The notes: a model not told the origin generated them from the letters alone. Positions 11,674-22,817 are shown, counted from the stretch's first letter. The stretch: DNA of 64,000 nucleotides from Ustulina deusta (GCA_023159155.1 JAJNNX010000001.1:2852001-2916000); one strand, 5' to 3'. Numbers and translations: made by a program.

Positions 11674-12973
11674 ATGGAAAGCCCGTCATCGCAGACCTCG
11701 GCGCCAGTTGCGATTACGCGCGTGCGAGTTCTGGTGGTTGTTTCTCTGATCATTACGTAGGTTATTCATTCACCCACCCACTCACTTGCTCACACGTAAC
11801 CTTCCATCGTACCCCAGACAGGCATGTTTTTGGGGGGAAATTAGACTGATTGATGAGTGACTGCTAACTAGATGGTCGATTGCGAGTCTGCTGCCACATT
11901 ACACGCCTACGATCAAAGAGCACATCAAGACGAGATTAGGCGAAGCGAGGCAGCGGATCCCCAAGGTCAAGATCGACTGGCGTCCGGCACGGCCGGACGA
12001 AGACCAGCGGCATGGCTTCAACGCCTCCAAGGTGGCGCTCTTGATCGAGTCTCGGCCCCTCCCGCATCTCGTGCCGCAGATCCTGCACATGATCTCCGTG
12101 GTGCCGCCGGACTGGCGCTTCGTCTTTGTCGGCACGAATCTCTCGGCGGCGAGCGTGGGACGCAGCTACGCGACCAAGCACCAGCAGGCCGTCGGCAAAC
12201 TCGACCTCCTGGTCCTGCCCGCCCCGTGGGAGATCGACGGCAAGGAGAAAGTCCACCGTCTGCTTACCGACATACGCTTCTATGACGAGTTCCTCCCCGG
12301 CGTCGAGTGGCTGCTTAAGTACGAATACGATAGTATTCTATGCGCCAACTCGGCCACGAGCCTCAATGAGTGGCTCGACTGGGATTGGGCCGGATCGCCA
12401 AGGTATGAGGATAGATAGATAGAAACCCATCAACTTACCAATTTCATGTCAACTTTGGGCTTGGGATCCCAGTTTTTTTTTTTTTTTTTTTTTCTTTGCT
12501 TTTATCCCCTCCCGCATTCTTCTAGCTCTCGTCAACCTATTTGTTGCTGACGCCTAGATTCCTTTTCTCCCCGCCACAGAACGGTCGACGACCGATTCTC
12601 AGGAAACGGCGGGCTGTCCATCCGCCGGGTATCGGCGATAAGGCGTGTGCTGAAGTTCCAGGAACGCTACAACGACACGAACCCGGAGGACGAGTGGTTC
12701 GGTGGGCGCGTGTGGGTGCTGCCAGGCGCGAAAGTGGCAGCTGGGGAGGATGGCCAGCTGGCTGTCGAAGATCACTACATCCCGAACGCGATGGGCTTCC
12801 ATCTCAGGGACGGGGGCCGCGGCATCTCGGATCTAGTCTGGAAAGATCCAGCCCAACGAATGATCATATTCGATTACTGCCCCGAGCTGAGCCTCATCAT
12901 GGACATGAAGCTCGAGCGTGAGCGCTGCCCCGGCGATAATCTGGAGGGCACTATCGAGGAGAATCCCGCGTAG
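11674..12973 (+). CDS. DUF5672-family putative glycosyltransferase, type II membrane protein (paralogue 2)
   Basis: About 335 aa. Exons are 11674-11756, 11872-12402 and 12580-12973, all in phase. The ATG in gccATGG opens a short cytosolic tail, then a signal anchor (about residues 18-37) that is split by intron 1 (ITRVRVLVVVSLIIT|WSIASLL). The core FNASKVALLIESRPLP...SVVPPDWRF, the EYDSILCANS acidic motif, RFSGNGGLSIRRVSAIRR and the C-terminal FDYCPE block align with paralogue 1, but the acidic insert is missing and the protein is about 100 aa shorter. Intron 2 contains a run of 21 T at 12473-12493 near its 3' half. The two copies are divergent neighbours, so an old local inverted duplication is likely. 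The substrate is unknown. Confidence 0.85.
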
Positions 12974-15124
12974 GCCGTCTCCCCGGGGGGAGGGTTGGGT
13001 TAGTTAGTGTGGTTCATTTCCTGTGAAGGAGGGCGCCATGCATAATATAGGCTGGTCTATTGTTCCTTTGCAGGCTCAGCAAGGCGTTATTGGGAAGGAG
13101 ATGACGTCAAATCAGCTCTAGTGAACGTTATAAAAACATTTGTAACGTAATTCTAGATCGGGCGGTGATTCGGTTACCGGTTTACTAGTGCGAAGTATTT
13201 TTTCTTGGGAGTAGACCGGGGAACTGCTGCATAGTGTTGATGTTAAAGACAACTGTGGGTTTGGAATGCAATGATCGATTGCTTTCATACCAACCTTCGA
13301 ATTCAGGAGTGAGACACCACTAAATAATGTTCACAAGATATCGATCTGTGGAGAAGCTTGCGAGAGTATTGACTTTCAGGACAATACAGTTGTATGTAAG
13401 CGTATGGGCCACATTCGATGTTGTGACTGTCGGTCTGTTGACGCAAGTGAATCACGTAATAATAGTGATTCTAGAGTGACTGGCGGCGCATATGCAAAGA
13501 AATGGGTAAGAGTATGAACATACGACAATACTGGGAAACCATTCACTTGGAAAATACGAGTGATTCTAATTTTGTCCCTCGCTGCCACTGATATATCACG
13601 CAAGAGGCGTAGGTATGGGAACCTGGACTTACATCTCGGTAAAGTTCATTGTCACCTTCTATTACTAGACGAGGATATTCCGGCCCCGGGAGAGCGAGCC
13701 CACGATGCGTTCGCTTTGAGGGTTCAAGAGCACGTCAGCTCGTCCCTTTTGTTCGTCGGCCCTTACAGCTCTTTATCTTGGCGGAACCGCATCAACCCGT
13801 GACTCGTCAGCTCCCCCATGAAGGGATTTTTGCCAATACATACACAACGGTGGTGCATTGGGTAGGGTAGAGAGAAGCGAAGATGCAAAGTTACAGTGCA
13901 GTTACGAGGAGGTAACGATCCATTCCAATTAATTTAATTTCTGCTCCGAGACTGGAGGAGGGGAGTTCTCCTGTAAGCCTTAATGCCCAGAGAGGCATGT
14001 TTGGTGGGACTATATGCGATGCATGAGCACGGTTGTTGCTTTTAGGATATTTAACAAAATTATTGGGTTTATTTGCCACCTGCCCAACACTCCCCTGGTC
14101 AGTTAGAGTGGGCTGGAAAGCGAGGCGGATCTTGGCAGCAACAGTATTGACCTGGAATCGGCGTGTTTATGCTCAGGCACACCCGACTCCACAGATTTCT
14201 TTTTCCCTAAGTCTAGGTTGTTGTGATTCGATGTGGCGGTGGGCACCTCGCGGCTCGACTTGCCGACGGTTAGAGCATAGATGACGAATCTCTTGTTCAT
14301 GATGTTGTTTTCGTCGTCGATCTTGGGTGGGTTGCCCAACAAGAATATGTGCTTCCCTCACACGCTCTTTGAGCCGAGCCGTGGATAAGCTGGGGGAACA
14401 CGCAATATATGTGTGGCATCTTCATGATCTTCATGATCCACTTAGGTCATTACCAAAGATGGCTCACTCGCTGCGGCACGCCCATGCCTCCTGCAAAATT
14501 CGGGCTATGTATTCGATCCAGGCCTCGAGCATTGAGGGGTGGAGAAACACAACAAAAGATGACCTATAAGCTAAAGCAAAACAGTCTAAATCGTTTCTGT
14601 CTTCGTGTTCCTTTTAGGAGATGCGACTGGCAGCTAATAGACCCCAAAAGGGGCCTCTAGAATCGTGCCTTTTTGGAAGGGGATTGTGATTGACCATTGA
14701 CAAGCTAGTGGGCTGACCACTTGCATTGCAACGGTACTCCAGTTGGTACATGTCAACCAGCACACCTCTGCATGAATTGCTGGCTTCGTATTCTGCTGCC
14801 GTGACAGTAGCATCCGGGTATATCGCATTCCCCATGGAAATCGGAGCTGCAGGTGAAGGGGGCTTCATTTATCCCTGCAGAATCATTATTTGGCTGCGGT
14901 GGCTTACAGTGCAACGCGTTTCGGTCATCGTGCATTTATATTTTGGCGATATCCTCTGTTCGATATGCCTTGGCTCGAGTCATCTCGCTTCTTCTGGATA
15001 GCGCTCTGCGTCTCTCCTCAAGTCTGTGATTCGGGTCGGCCAAAATCGGTAGAAGTACACCTCTGCTGCTGGATATACCTAAACTCTGACCTATATCCCT
15101 TTGGAGGCTCCGTACTCTATAGAA
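12974..15124. other. intergenic between DUF5672 paralogue 2 and chitin deacetylase
   Basis: About 2.1 kb without a supportable gene. The open frames (for example 13560-13802, 14409-14660 and 14726-15001) are short, overlap on both strands and show no domain or splice pattern. The last 200-300 bases are the presumed promoter of the deacetylase gene. Confidence 0.5.
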
Positions 15125-17670
15125 ATGCGATTACTGAGCGCCGTGCCCCTGGTGCTATGCGCCAGCCAGACGATTGCCCACGCTGATCTGGATGGTCATC
15201 ACCCCGTGCCGAGGCTCGCTGGTGCCCGAAAGTTCCTGAGGGAGTTCAAGGGCGAAAGGAGATGGGAACAGGGCATTGGTTCGCCATCAATTGGTCAATC
15301 GGGAGAGCGCCGGAATATAGAGAGTTTGAGGGAAAGGGGTGGGGTTGAAGAAAGGCAGAATACAAATGGGAGATGCGGTTCCCGCTATGGCTCATGTGCA
15401 ACAGGATATTGTTGCTCATTCGAAGGGTAGGTATTCTCCCAAAGTAAAGTGGTCTTCCTACTGACTGGGTGTCAAGTTATTGCGGCCAAGGTGCAGACTA
15501 CTGCGGATCTCCTGACTGTCAACTCAATTACGGCAGCGGATGTGATGGAAACCAGAAGCCGTCAGGTGTCGACACGTCGACTGTCGCACGACCTAAACTC
15601 GGAAACGTCGCTTACGGAGGTGTTGGGATTTATGACTGTGTGAATGATGGAGATATCGCACTCACATTTGATGACGGCCCGTGGAACTATACGAACGACC
15701 TTCTGGACAAGCTTGCGGTATGCGATAATCTGCTTTCATATCCCAGCAAGGGGCTGACATTGCGGTCTAGACGTACCAAGCAAAGGCCACGTTCTTCATA
15801 ACTGGTAACAATCTGCACAAGGGGCAGATCAATGATCCCAGCACACCTTGGCCGTCTGTTATTCAGGTAAGAATTTTACCATGAGGAGATTCTCAAATAA
15901 ATGCTCACAGGAAATAGCGGATGGCCGCCGAAGGCCATCAGATCGCGAGTCACACATGGTCCCACGAGAACTACAGCCAGTTGACCACGACTCAATTCCA
16001 AAACCAGATTTATTGGAATGAGATTGCCTTCAACGACATTCTTGGCTATTTCCCCACCTACATGCGGTATGAACTGTGGCCCTCGCACTCTTAGATTGTC
16101 GGATACTGATATTTGCGTAGACCCCCTTATTCGATCTGCCCGACGACAACCTGTGGAGCTCAGTTAGCTACCCTTGGCTATCATGTTGTATACTTCGACC
16201 TAGACACTGAGGGTTACCTGCACGATGACCCAAGCGAGATCCAGGTTAGCAAGGACATCTGGGACGAGACTGTCCCCGGAACCAACCCGTGCCGAAACAG
16301 TTACCTGCAAATCGAGCACGATATTCACTACCAGACTGTCTATAATCTCACAGATTATGTTCTTGACTCCTTATTCAAGAGTGGATACAGGTCCGTAACC
16401 GTAGGCCAGTGTCTAGGCGACGCTCCAGAGAACTGGTACCGAGCTGGCAGCAAGACAGTGCCCAGCTATACCTTCACTACCCGTGCCCCGACTGGCACAT
16501 GGTCTTGCCTAACGCAATCGCCAACGAGCACAGTAGTAGTGAGTACAGACGGTAATTGTGGTTCCGGCGTTACTTGCTTAGGGTCGAGGTTCGGCAACTG
16601 TAAGTCTCCTGTAAAACTCCAGTTTGATGCCTAGCTGAATAGAATGTTTAGGCTGCTCTGCCTATGGTTACTGTGGCTCCTCTATCGACTACTGCGGTGC
16701 AGGCTGTAATGCCCAGTTCGGTAACTGCTCTACCGGCGACAGCCCCCTCCCCAGGTTAGTATAAAAATATCCGCATCCGTTAGATGGCAAGGAGATAGAT
16801 CGTGATCATGGGGGCAGGCTGAACCGGACGTCTAAACGAATGACAACTAACTCGTGGTATGAATAGTGATTCTCCACTTCCTACTTCGACTACCTCCGGA
16901 GCAACGCCAACTGGTACTCTTCAAGTCTCGATTGATGGAAGCTGTGGTGACGGATATACGTGTAATGGCTCCGAATTTGGGACCTGCTGCTCTCAGTAAG
17001 TGTCTGGCTCACTCGCGTGGCCCAATGGCTCGTCAGGGTGTTTTTCCGAGTTCTCAATATGAAGTGTCCCCTTTCCCCATCCCACTACTATCTAGCAGCG
17101 ACGCCAAAATCTAGAGTATATGCTGACTTTATTACACCATCTGCAGATACGGGTACTGTGGAAGCACTGACGACTATTGCGCAACTGGTTGCCAGCCGGC
17201 ATTTGGTAGCGGGTGCAAGGTACGGTTTCTTTCCCATGTCCCAAATGCTTCGAATACTGAGTTCAGACAGATTCAATCCTAACCCGAAACCCCCCCTGCA
17301 CGAGAATGCTATGGGAGCAGTTCAGTCACCGGACTGAATCTGTCGATTTCGTCGTGACCTTACCATGCTGACAGCAACTGAGGGATCGGGATCAACCACA
17401 ATTAGTACCACGACTAGCCGCAGCTCATCATTATCGTCAACTCGCACGACCACCGCAACCACCACGAAAACAACAACTCGCACGATCACCATAACGAGCC
17501 CGACTTCGACGGCCAAACCAGTCTCGAAAGATGGGACGTGTGGGCCAAAATACGGCTATACCTGCATTGGCTCTGCATTTGGCTCATGCTGCAACGGCTT
17601 AACCAACCGCTGTGGACTCCTGTGCTTGATCGGGAATTGTATACCAGATTATGGCACATGCACGCTTTAG
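15125..17670 (+). CDS. secreted chitin deacetylase (NodB/CE4) with CBM18 chitin-binding modules
   Basis: About 619 aa in nine exons. Introns: 15427-15476, 15718-15770, 15867-15917, 16067-16120, 16600-16651, 16755-16866, 16996-17146 and 17220-17382. The signal peptide is about residues 1-20. CBM18 module 1 (about 79-125, cysteine pattern CG..C....CCS..GYCG...DYC) precedes the NodB domain, which keeps TFDDGP (Asp166/167), HTWSH (His225/229), RPPYS (Arg263) and the EHDIH motif (about His329), so it should be active. Modules 2 and 3 follow (DGNCGSGVTC..., DGSCGDGYTC...), then a Ser/Thr-rich linker and a poor fourth module (DGTCGPKYGYTC...CIPDYGTCTL). It should act on cell-wall chitin, giving chitosan, by masking or remodelling the wall. 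The last intron is the weakest: phase only works with a GAG acceptor at 17382, while the nearby CAG (17372-17374) is out of frame. Confidence 0.88.
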
Positions 17671-17779
17671 ACAACAGACAAGTACAATTCGTTGCTGTTT
17701 CGAAGACAATCAAAAGTATAGGAAAGGAAATCTAGCACTCGGGGTGGTTTGTAGCATTAATCTCGGTAATATTGCACGA

Positions 17780-18106
17780 TTTTCGGGCTCGTGGTAATGA
17801 AGAAAACGAAAAGTTGTCTTGGTTTCCCGGCATCGGTTCGCTCAATTGAGAAGGTGACACCTATTTGCATTCTTACACAGTCCGAACAGTGTTGCGGGTG
17901 GTACACGTGTAGATCTGCAGCTTTTCAGGTGCAGAAAGTCCAGAACCCGAAAACAGATGCAATGAGGCGTATTCGGCAACTGTCAAGCCAAGACGACTAC
18001 CGAGACGACCCACGGGACCAGGAAACAACGGCCGAAGCTGTCGTGTTCTTTCCGTATGCGGCAACAAGCCTGGGCCGGTCTGCGATGCTATAGGCCTGAC
18101 CAAGAG
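17780..18106 (+). pseudogene. possible eroded extra CBM18-like module downstream of chitin deacetylase
   Basis: After the deacetylase stop there are cysteine-bearing readable pieces in more than one frame. One reads EQCCGWYTC (near 17885). Another reads RCNEAYSAT, a Pro/Arg-rich linker, and SCRVLSVCGNKPGPVCDAIGL, ending at a TGA around 18104-18106. The spacing recalls a CBM18 tail, linker and next module, and the GLT..RC ending recalls the terminal module of the intact gene. Frames do not join cleanly, so I read it as decayed coding sequence or an unrecognised 3' exon. Chance is also possible. Confidence 0.3.
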
Positions 18107-19775
18107 GTGCCGGCGGCAGAGATGAGAGACATGTTATGCAGTGTAATAATAAACATTCGTTTGAGATACCGATCTAGGTATTGCTGGACAAAGTAAGAAA
18201 CATGCGTGGAGACCATACCGACCGGACGGCCCCGGGGCTAGGGATCAGCGGGATTGAGATGCCTCCGCACTGTGACAAGAGCCCTGTACCTTGCCAGCCT
18301 ATCGATCCTATACATGTGCGTAGATAGTCATAGGTAGGGATTGAGCAGGACCAAGTCTGGCGCGACGCTATCTACTAGTAGATGGACGGATAGATAGTGA
18401 CCGCCATGCTCCACGAGAGCGAGGAGCGTTCTGGATGAAGATGAGCAGACACGGGATTTGACGTATCGTGTCCCCAAAGAGTTTAATAAAGAGGTTAATA
18501 ACAGGAATATGCAGGCAACCCGACGTCGGCCAATGGGGATCACTAGGTTTTAACAAGCACGTAATGTAGTGCACTGGGAGGGGAGCTAGGGAAAGTAAGT
18601 ATGAAGACGAGAGATGGAAAAGAAGGCTTTTGCATATGTTCGCATCATCAAGGGCCAGCAAGGTGCTGAGGCCTGGGACATCCTGGGCCAAAGCCCTGGC
18701 GGGTGATCACCACAGCATACTAGGTACCTGGGTAGTAGCGCTGGGAGGCGGCGTCTTCCGGGGCTTGTTTTAGAAGCCACTGCGGAGAACCCAAACAACT
18801 CGCAGTCACCCAGGGCCTACTCAGGGCACCTTCCGGCACCTCCAGGCAGCTCAATGGTGCTTCTTCCCAGGAGCTCTCCGACATTAGCCCGACAGCATTT
18901 GCATCCTAGGGCCGGCTTGCAGAGGAGTGGGCAGTGAATCACTGTGCACTAGCTGTGCCGAACACGGTCTACGCTTAGGTACCGGTTCAATCCGCTAAGG
19001 ACCCCTATTCGCCGAGACCCCAGGGCATACCTAGCTCAGGCAGCCTGTCGATGGCAGGGATCTCGGAGCTCTGTTCCTCTCGCTCTTCCTTGCGGCTACG
19101 GCTTATGGAGCCAGGGATGAGGGATGGGGGATGGGGGATGGGGAAGGTGATTTCTGACGTCGACTAGATTCTACTGGTGATCCGATTCCATCTCGGGACG
19201 GACTGAGGCAATTAGCCACGAGTTAAGATGGCAAACCATCGGTCTTAGTAGAGCGAGATACCTTGGTTGACGTACCTCCCGCCCATCTGTGTCTACCGAG
19301 TATAAAATGGCGACGCCGCCTCGTTCTATTTAGAACGTCACTCCCGACCTGGACCTACTGCTTATAACCTAACCTAGGTACCGGTCCATCATTCTTCGTA
19401 TTTCTCGCGTAAATAGATAGGTAGCAACGGACATCTATAATTCCGTCTCTCTGCCACTTCACGCCTCCTCCTCCTCCTCTTCTACCCAATCACCAATTGC
19501 ACATTCCACCCGCGGCATTGCTGCCTCGTGAATCACAAGACAACATCACTTCAGTCTCGTGGCACGTCGCACTAGGTCAACTCTTGTGTACGCCTCGTCT
19601 GCCACTACACATCCGGCCATCTATTCCTCGGGGATTGTGTCGTAGAGAAGTCATTGGCCTATAAGAGCTTGTGTTCTCTTCGAGCTTGCGGAGGAGGTGC
19701 GGTGTTCCCCTTTTCTTGATCGTGGAAATCCTCACATCCCTTTGCCATCTATATTTCCAACCTCGCCTCGCCACC
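18107..19775. other. intergenic, uricase upstream region
   Basis: No gene supported. The minus-strand open frames at 18328-18798 overlap each other without domain signal. It contains a strong G-run cluster at 19114-19143, and pyrimidine-rich sequence from about 19440 that probably belongs to the uricase leader. Confidence 0.5.
19114..19143 (+). other. G-quadruplex-type motif
   Basis: Five runs of three to five G separated by 2-4 nt spacers (GGG-ATGA-GGG-AT-GGGGG-AT-GGGGG-AT-GGGG) fit the standard intramolecular G-quadruplex pattern. It lies about 630 bp upstream of the uricase start codon. Confidence 0.7.
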
Positions 19776-20762
19776 ATGCCTGCTCTCAGCTCAGCGCGAT
19801 ACGGCAAGGACAATGTCCGCGTCTGCAAGGTCCAGCGGGATGAGGCGACGGGAACGCACAAGGTGACGGAGATGACCGTGTGTTGCCTGCTCGAGGGCAA
19901 GATCGAGGCTTCGTACACAAAGGCAGATAACGGCCCCGTCGTGGCGACGGATTCCATGAAGAACACCATCTACATCAAGGCAAAGGAGCACCCCGTAGAC
20001 CCTCCCGAGCTGTTCGCCAGCATCGTGGGGCAGCACTTCCTGGACACGTACTCGCACATCGACGTAGCCAACGTCGACATCGAGGTGAAGCGGTGGACGC
20101 GGATGGTCATCGACGGCAAGCCGCACCCGCACAGCTTCTACCGGGACGGCGACGAGACACGCAACGTCGAGGTGCGGGTGTCGCGCGCCGACGGCATCGA
20201 CATCCGCAGCTCGCTCGCCGGCCTCCTCGTCCTCAAGAGCACCGGCTCACAGTTCCACGGCTTCGTGCGCGACGAGTTCACCACGCTGCCCGAGACCTGG
20301 GACCGCATCCTGTCGACCGAGATCGACGCCACCTGGAAGTGGAAGACCTTCCCCTCCCTCCAGGTCCTGCGCGGCAACCTCGCCATCTTTGACAAGGCCT
20401 TCGACGATGCCCGCATCATCACCCTGAAGACCTTTGCCGAGGAAGACAGCCCCTCGGTCCAGAGCACCATGTACAAGATGTGCGACAAGATCCTCGAGGC
20501 CGCGCCAGAGGTTGCCTCCGTCTCCTATGCGCTACCTAACAAGCACTATTTCGAGATTAGTGAGTTTTCCCTCTCCTTCTTCTTCTCGTGCCCTTGGACG
20601 TGGAAAAAGCCGTCCTACACAGGTCGATCAGATGCTAACCCCGCCCTCCTCACAGATCTCTCGTGGCACAAGGGCCTCCAGAACACCGGCAAGGACGCCG
20701 AGGTGTACGCTCCGCAATCAGGCCCTAATGGTCTCATCAAGTGCGAAGTGACTCGTTCTTAA
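19776..20762 (+). CDS. uaZ: uricase (urate oxidase)
   Basis: Purine catabolism enzyme that oxidises urate to 5-hydroxyisourate with O2, without a cofactor; about 296 aa. The ATG is in gccaccATG. One intron (20560-20655) joins FEI to NLSWHKG in phase. The tandem T-fold is clear: Lys11 in RYGKDNVR and Thr59 in VVATDSMKNTIY correspond to the catalytic Lys-Thr pair, and NKHYFEINLSWHKG carries the conserved His/Asn region; EVYAPQSGPNGLI is the family's C-terminal signature. Fungal uricases are usually peroxisomal with an SKL-like end, but here the frame stops after CEVTRS and neither other frame of the 3' flank gives SKL. No convincing PTS2 is seen near the N-terminus. Its 3' end faces the minus-strand uL13m gene. 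Confidence 0.95.
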   Translation: MPALSSARYGKDNVRVCKVQRDEATGTHKVTEMTVCCLLEGKIEASYTKADNGPVVATDSMKNTIYIKAKEHPVDPPELFASIVGQHFLDTYSHIDVANVDIEVKRWTRMVIDGKPHPHSFYRDGDETRNVEVRVSRADGIDIRSSLAGLLVLKSTGSQFHGFVRDEFTTLPETWDRILSTEIDATWKWKTFPSLQVLRGNLAIFDKAFDDARIITLKTFAEEDSPSVQSTMYKMCDKILEAAPEVASVSYALPNKHYFEISEFSLSFFFSCPWTWKKPSYTGRSDANPALLTDLSWHKGLQNTGKDAEVYAPQSGPNGLIKCEVTRS

Positions 20763-21331
20763 GCCTCCCTCCCCCCCCTAAACCCGTTGCCTCACCTCGG
20801 CATGTATTGTAGTCATGACTAAACGGCGCATGTGTGGTGGCTACCGTCCCTTAATATCGTCTATCTTTCCCCCCTTTCTTAATATCTGGACATGCATTCA
20901 CTCGGATAATAATTATTGGGGGTTCTCTGACTTTGCCGGTAACGTTGGAACGGATTACGATATCTGCTGCATCGCAGATCCATGATAGCATTGCCTATAT
21001 TAGATACGCAATTCAGGAATTTCTAATAATGCATTATTAAGCGTCACTGATTACATACGTCATGAACGTTTTCCTTTGGATCCGCCGTATTGCTCGAAAC
21101 TTTATGCATCTCCTCCACTACTGACGTTGCTTGCAATGTTGTCTTAGTCTGTATATCACGAGTTATTCTATTGTACGCGTGCACATTGTGGCGCAAAATA
21201 GATATTACATATACACGGCCGGCTCGCCTGAATAGGTAGCTGGAATGGCCCGATCTCGAGGCCAGAGTTGTAACCCTTTTTGGTACAAGGTCTTTGCCCT
21301 CTTTGTCGAAAAATCTTCCCAAAGCTAGGTG
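20763..21331. other. convergent intergenic region
   Basis: This is the 3'-to-3' spacer between uricase (plus) and the mitochondrial uL13 gene (minus). The minus-strand ORF at 21044-21322 has no recognisable product. Nothing else is seen. Confidence 0.55.
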
Positions 21332-21991
21332 CTATAACCGCTGGCTATCAGCCGCCCGAATAGCCTTCACCGCCTCGCCCCAGCCTTCGTGCCCAACCTG
21401 GACACCGCCAAACCGCAACAGATTCTTCTTATAAGGGTGAGCGTCGCCCTCGAAGGCCTTGAGGCGGGCGAGGCGCTTGTCGCGCAGTCGATTTTTGGGG
21501 AGCATGCCCGAGACGGCCTTCCGCAGGATCTCGGCGCCACCGTGCTTCGCCATGAGGACGTCCATGGTGACAGAGCGCAGGGAGCCCGGCCTTGTGTTGT
21601 GCCTGTAGTACGTCTTCTGCCACATCTTGCGCCCCGTCACGTGCAATGCGGCGCAGTTCGTCACCACTACGTAGTCCCCGCAGTCCGTTGAGGGGTCCCA
21701 GATTGGCTTGTGCTTGCCCATCAGAATCATGGCAATGCGCGAGGCTAGACGGCCTAGTGAGGGCGGCGTTATGTTTGGTTGTGTTGAGAGAGTCGGGTGT
21801 GGTGCCGAGGCGGAGATTTGGTGCCATACCCGCGAGTAGGCGAGCTTCGTCTATATATAAAATATGTGTGTGAGTATTATCTCTGGGCCAAGCGTCCATA
21901 TATACAACGACGTATCGAACACTGATTCGAGAGTGTGAGTACCAAGGGGCAGATGAGAAATGCCACTTACCAGCCCTATGGTTTGTGACAT
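21332..21991 (-). CDS. MRPL23: mitochondrial large-subunit ribosomal protein uL13m
   Basis: About 179 aa, part of the mitochondrial 54S ribosomal subunit. Exon 1 is only 21 nt (21991-21971, MSQTIGL) with a clean GTAAGT donor; the intron runs 21970-21851 and exon 2 is 21850-21332, in phase. The uL13 signatures are present in order: the LGRLASRIAMILMGKHKPIW block, DCGDYVVVTNCAALHVTGRK, YYRHNTRPGSLR and the GMLPKNRLRDKRLARLKAFEG C-terminal block. The length fits fungal MRPL23 proteins. Its 5' end faces CCS1 in a divergent arrangement with about 0.8 kb between start codons. Confidence 0.95.
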
Positions 21992-22817
21992 GTTGGCTGT
22001 TCTCGAGGGAGCTTCCCTCCCCTAATCGATCAATCAACCGCTGGAGATGTATCGGAAGCACGTCGTTCGGGCGTGACGGTTCAAATAGGTCAATTGGGAA
22101 AATGTCAGCGTCCCATTGTGTTGTCGTCACGATCTAATCTTCTGGAGGTTTGAACGCCAAGAAGTGGTTGGCGTAGGACAATATTAGTCCTAAAATCACG
22201 TGGAGGTTGTCTTATCGATAATATTTAGATCACTCTTTGTGGTACCTTCCAGTATAATGCCTACCTACTTACCAACATAGGTAGGTTACAAGGCTATGCT
22301 AGGTTTTTAGGTACCGCACGATCGCAAGTCACCCACCACAGTACGACGCCAACTAGCATGTCTACAGTTGCACTAGATAGGTAGGTAGCACACCTTATAC
22401 ACTACTTACATAGGTAGGTACCTAGGTACCTACTCAGAGCTTGATTGCAGCATTTGCTCCTCCTGTTGCTACCAAGTTCGACGGACCCATCGGGTTTTGG
22501 CAACTCGATTTCAAAGCAGCACTGAGCACCCAATAATAATAAGGTGGGTAGATACCTAGTAGCTATCGTGTAAGTGGCACTTTTTGGACGCTTCAAAAAT
22601 TGAGACTATTTTGTTCCGAGGCATATAATGTTCAAATAGATCATCCCTCATATCTATCTCTCTACGATCTTTTGCAACGGTGACCACTGCTCTTGCTCTC
22701 GGCCTCGTATCAGTTCCACGCTTTTAGTCATTGCACCGTGACAGACAGCCTTGGCAGACAACATCAGAACAACCCCCCAAAAACAGTTTCCTTGCCACTC
22801 TCCATCCCACCAACGCT
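21992..22817. other. divergent promoter region between MRPL23 and CCS1
   Basis: This is the shared upstream region of two divergent genes. It contains a dense cluster of the CCTAGGTAGG-type motif (listed separately). No ORF in it is credible. Confidence 0.6.
22258..22440. repeat. cluster of CCTACCTAGGTAGG-type motifs
   Basis: Palindrome-like copies such as CTACTTACCAACATAGGTAGG, AGATAGGTAGGTAGC and CATAGGTAGGTACCTAGG recur within about 180 bp. The same word family occurs in most spacers of this window (near 6100, 25240, 27350, 53620, 56450) and not in coding exons. Confidence 0.6.

Noticed and set aside
12032..12418. start of DUF5672 paralogue 2 at 12032
   Set aside because: That position is GTG within the conserved core; the frame continues upstream to the spliced exon with a membrane anchor at 11674.
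19577..20488. minus-strand and alternate-frame ORFs over uricase
   Set aside because: Shadows of a GC-rich coding exon.
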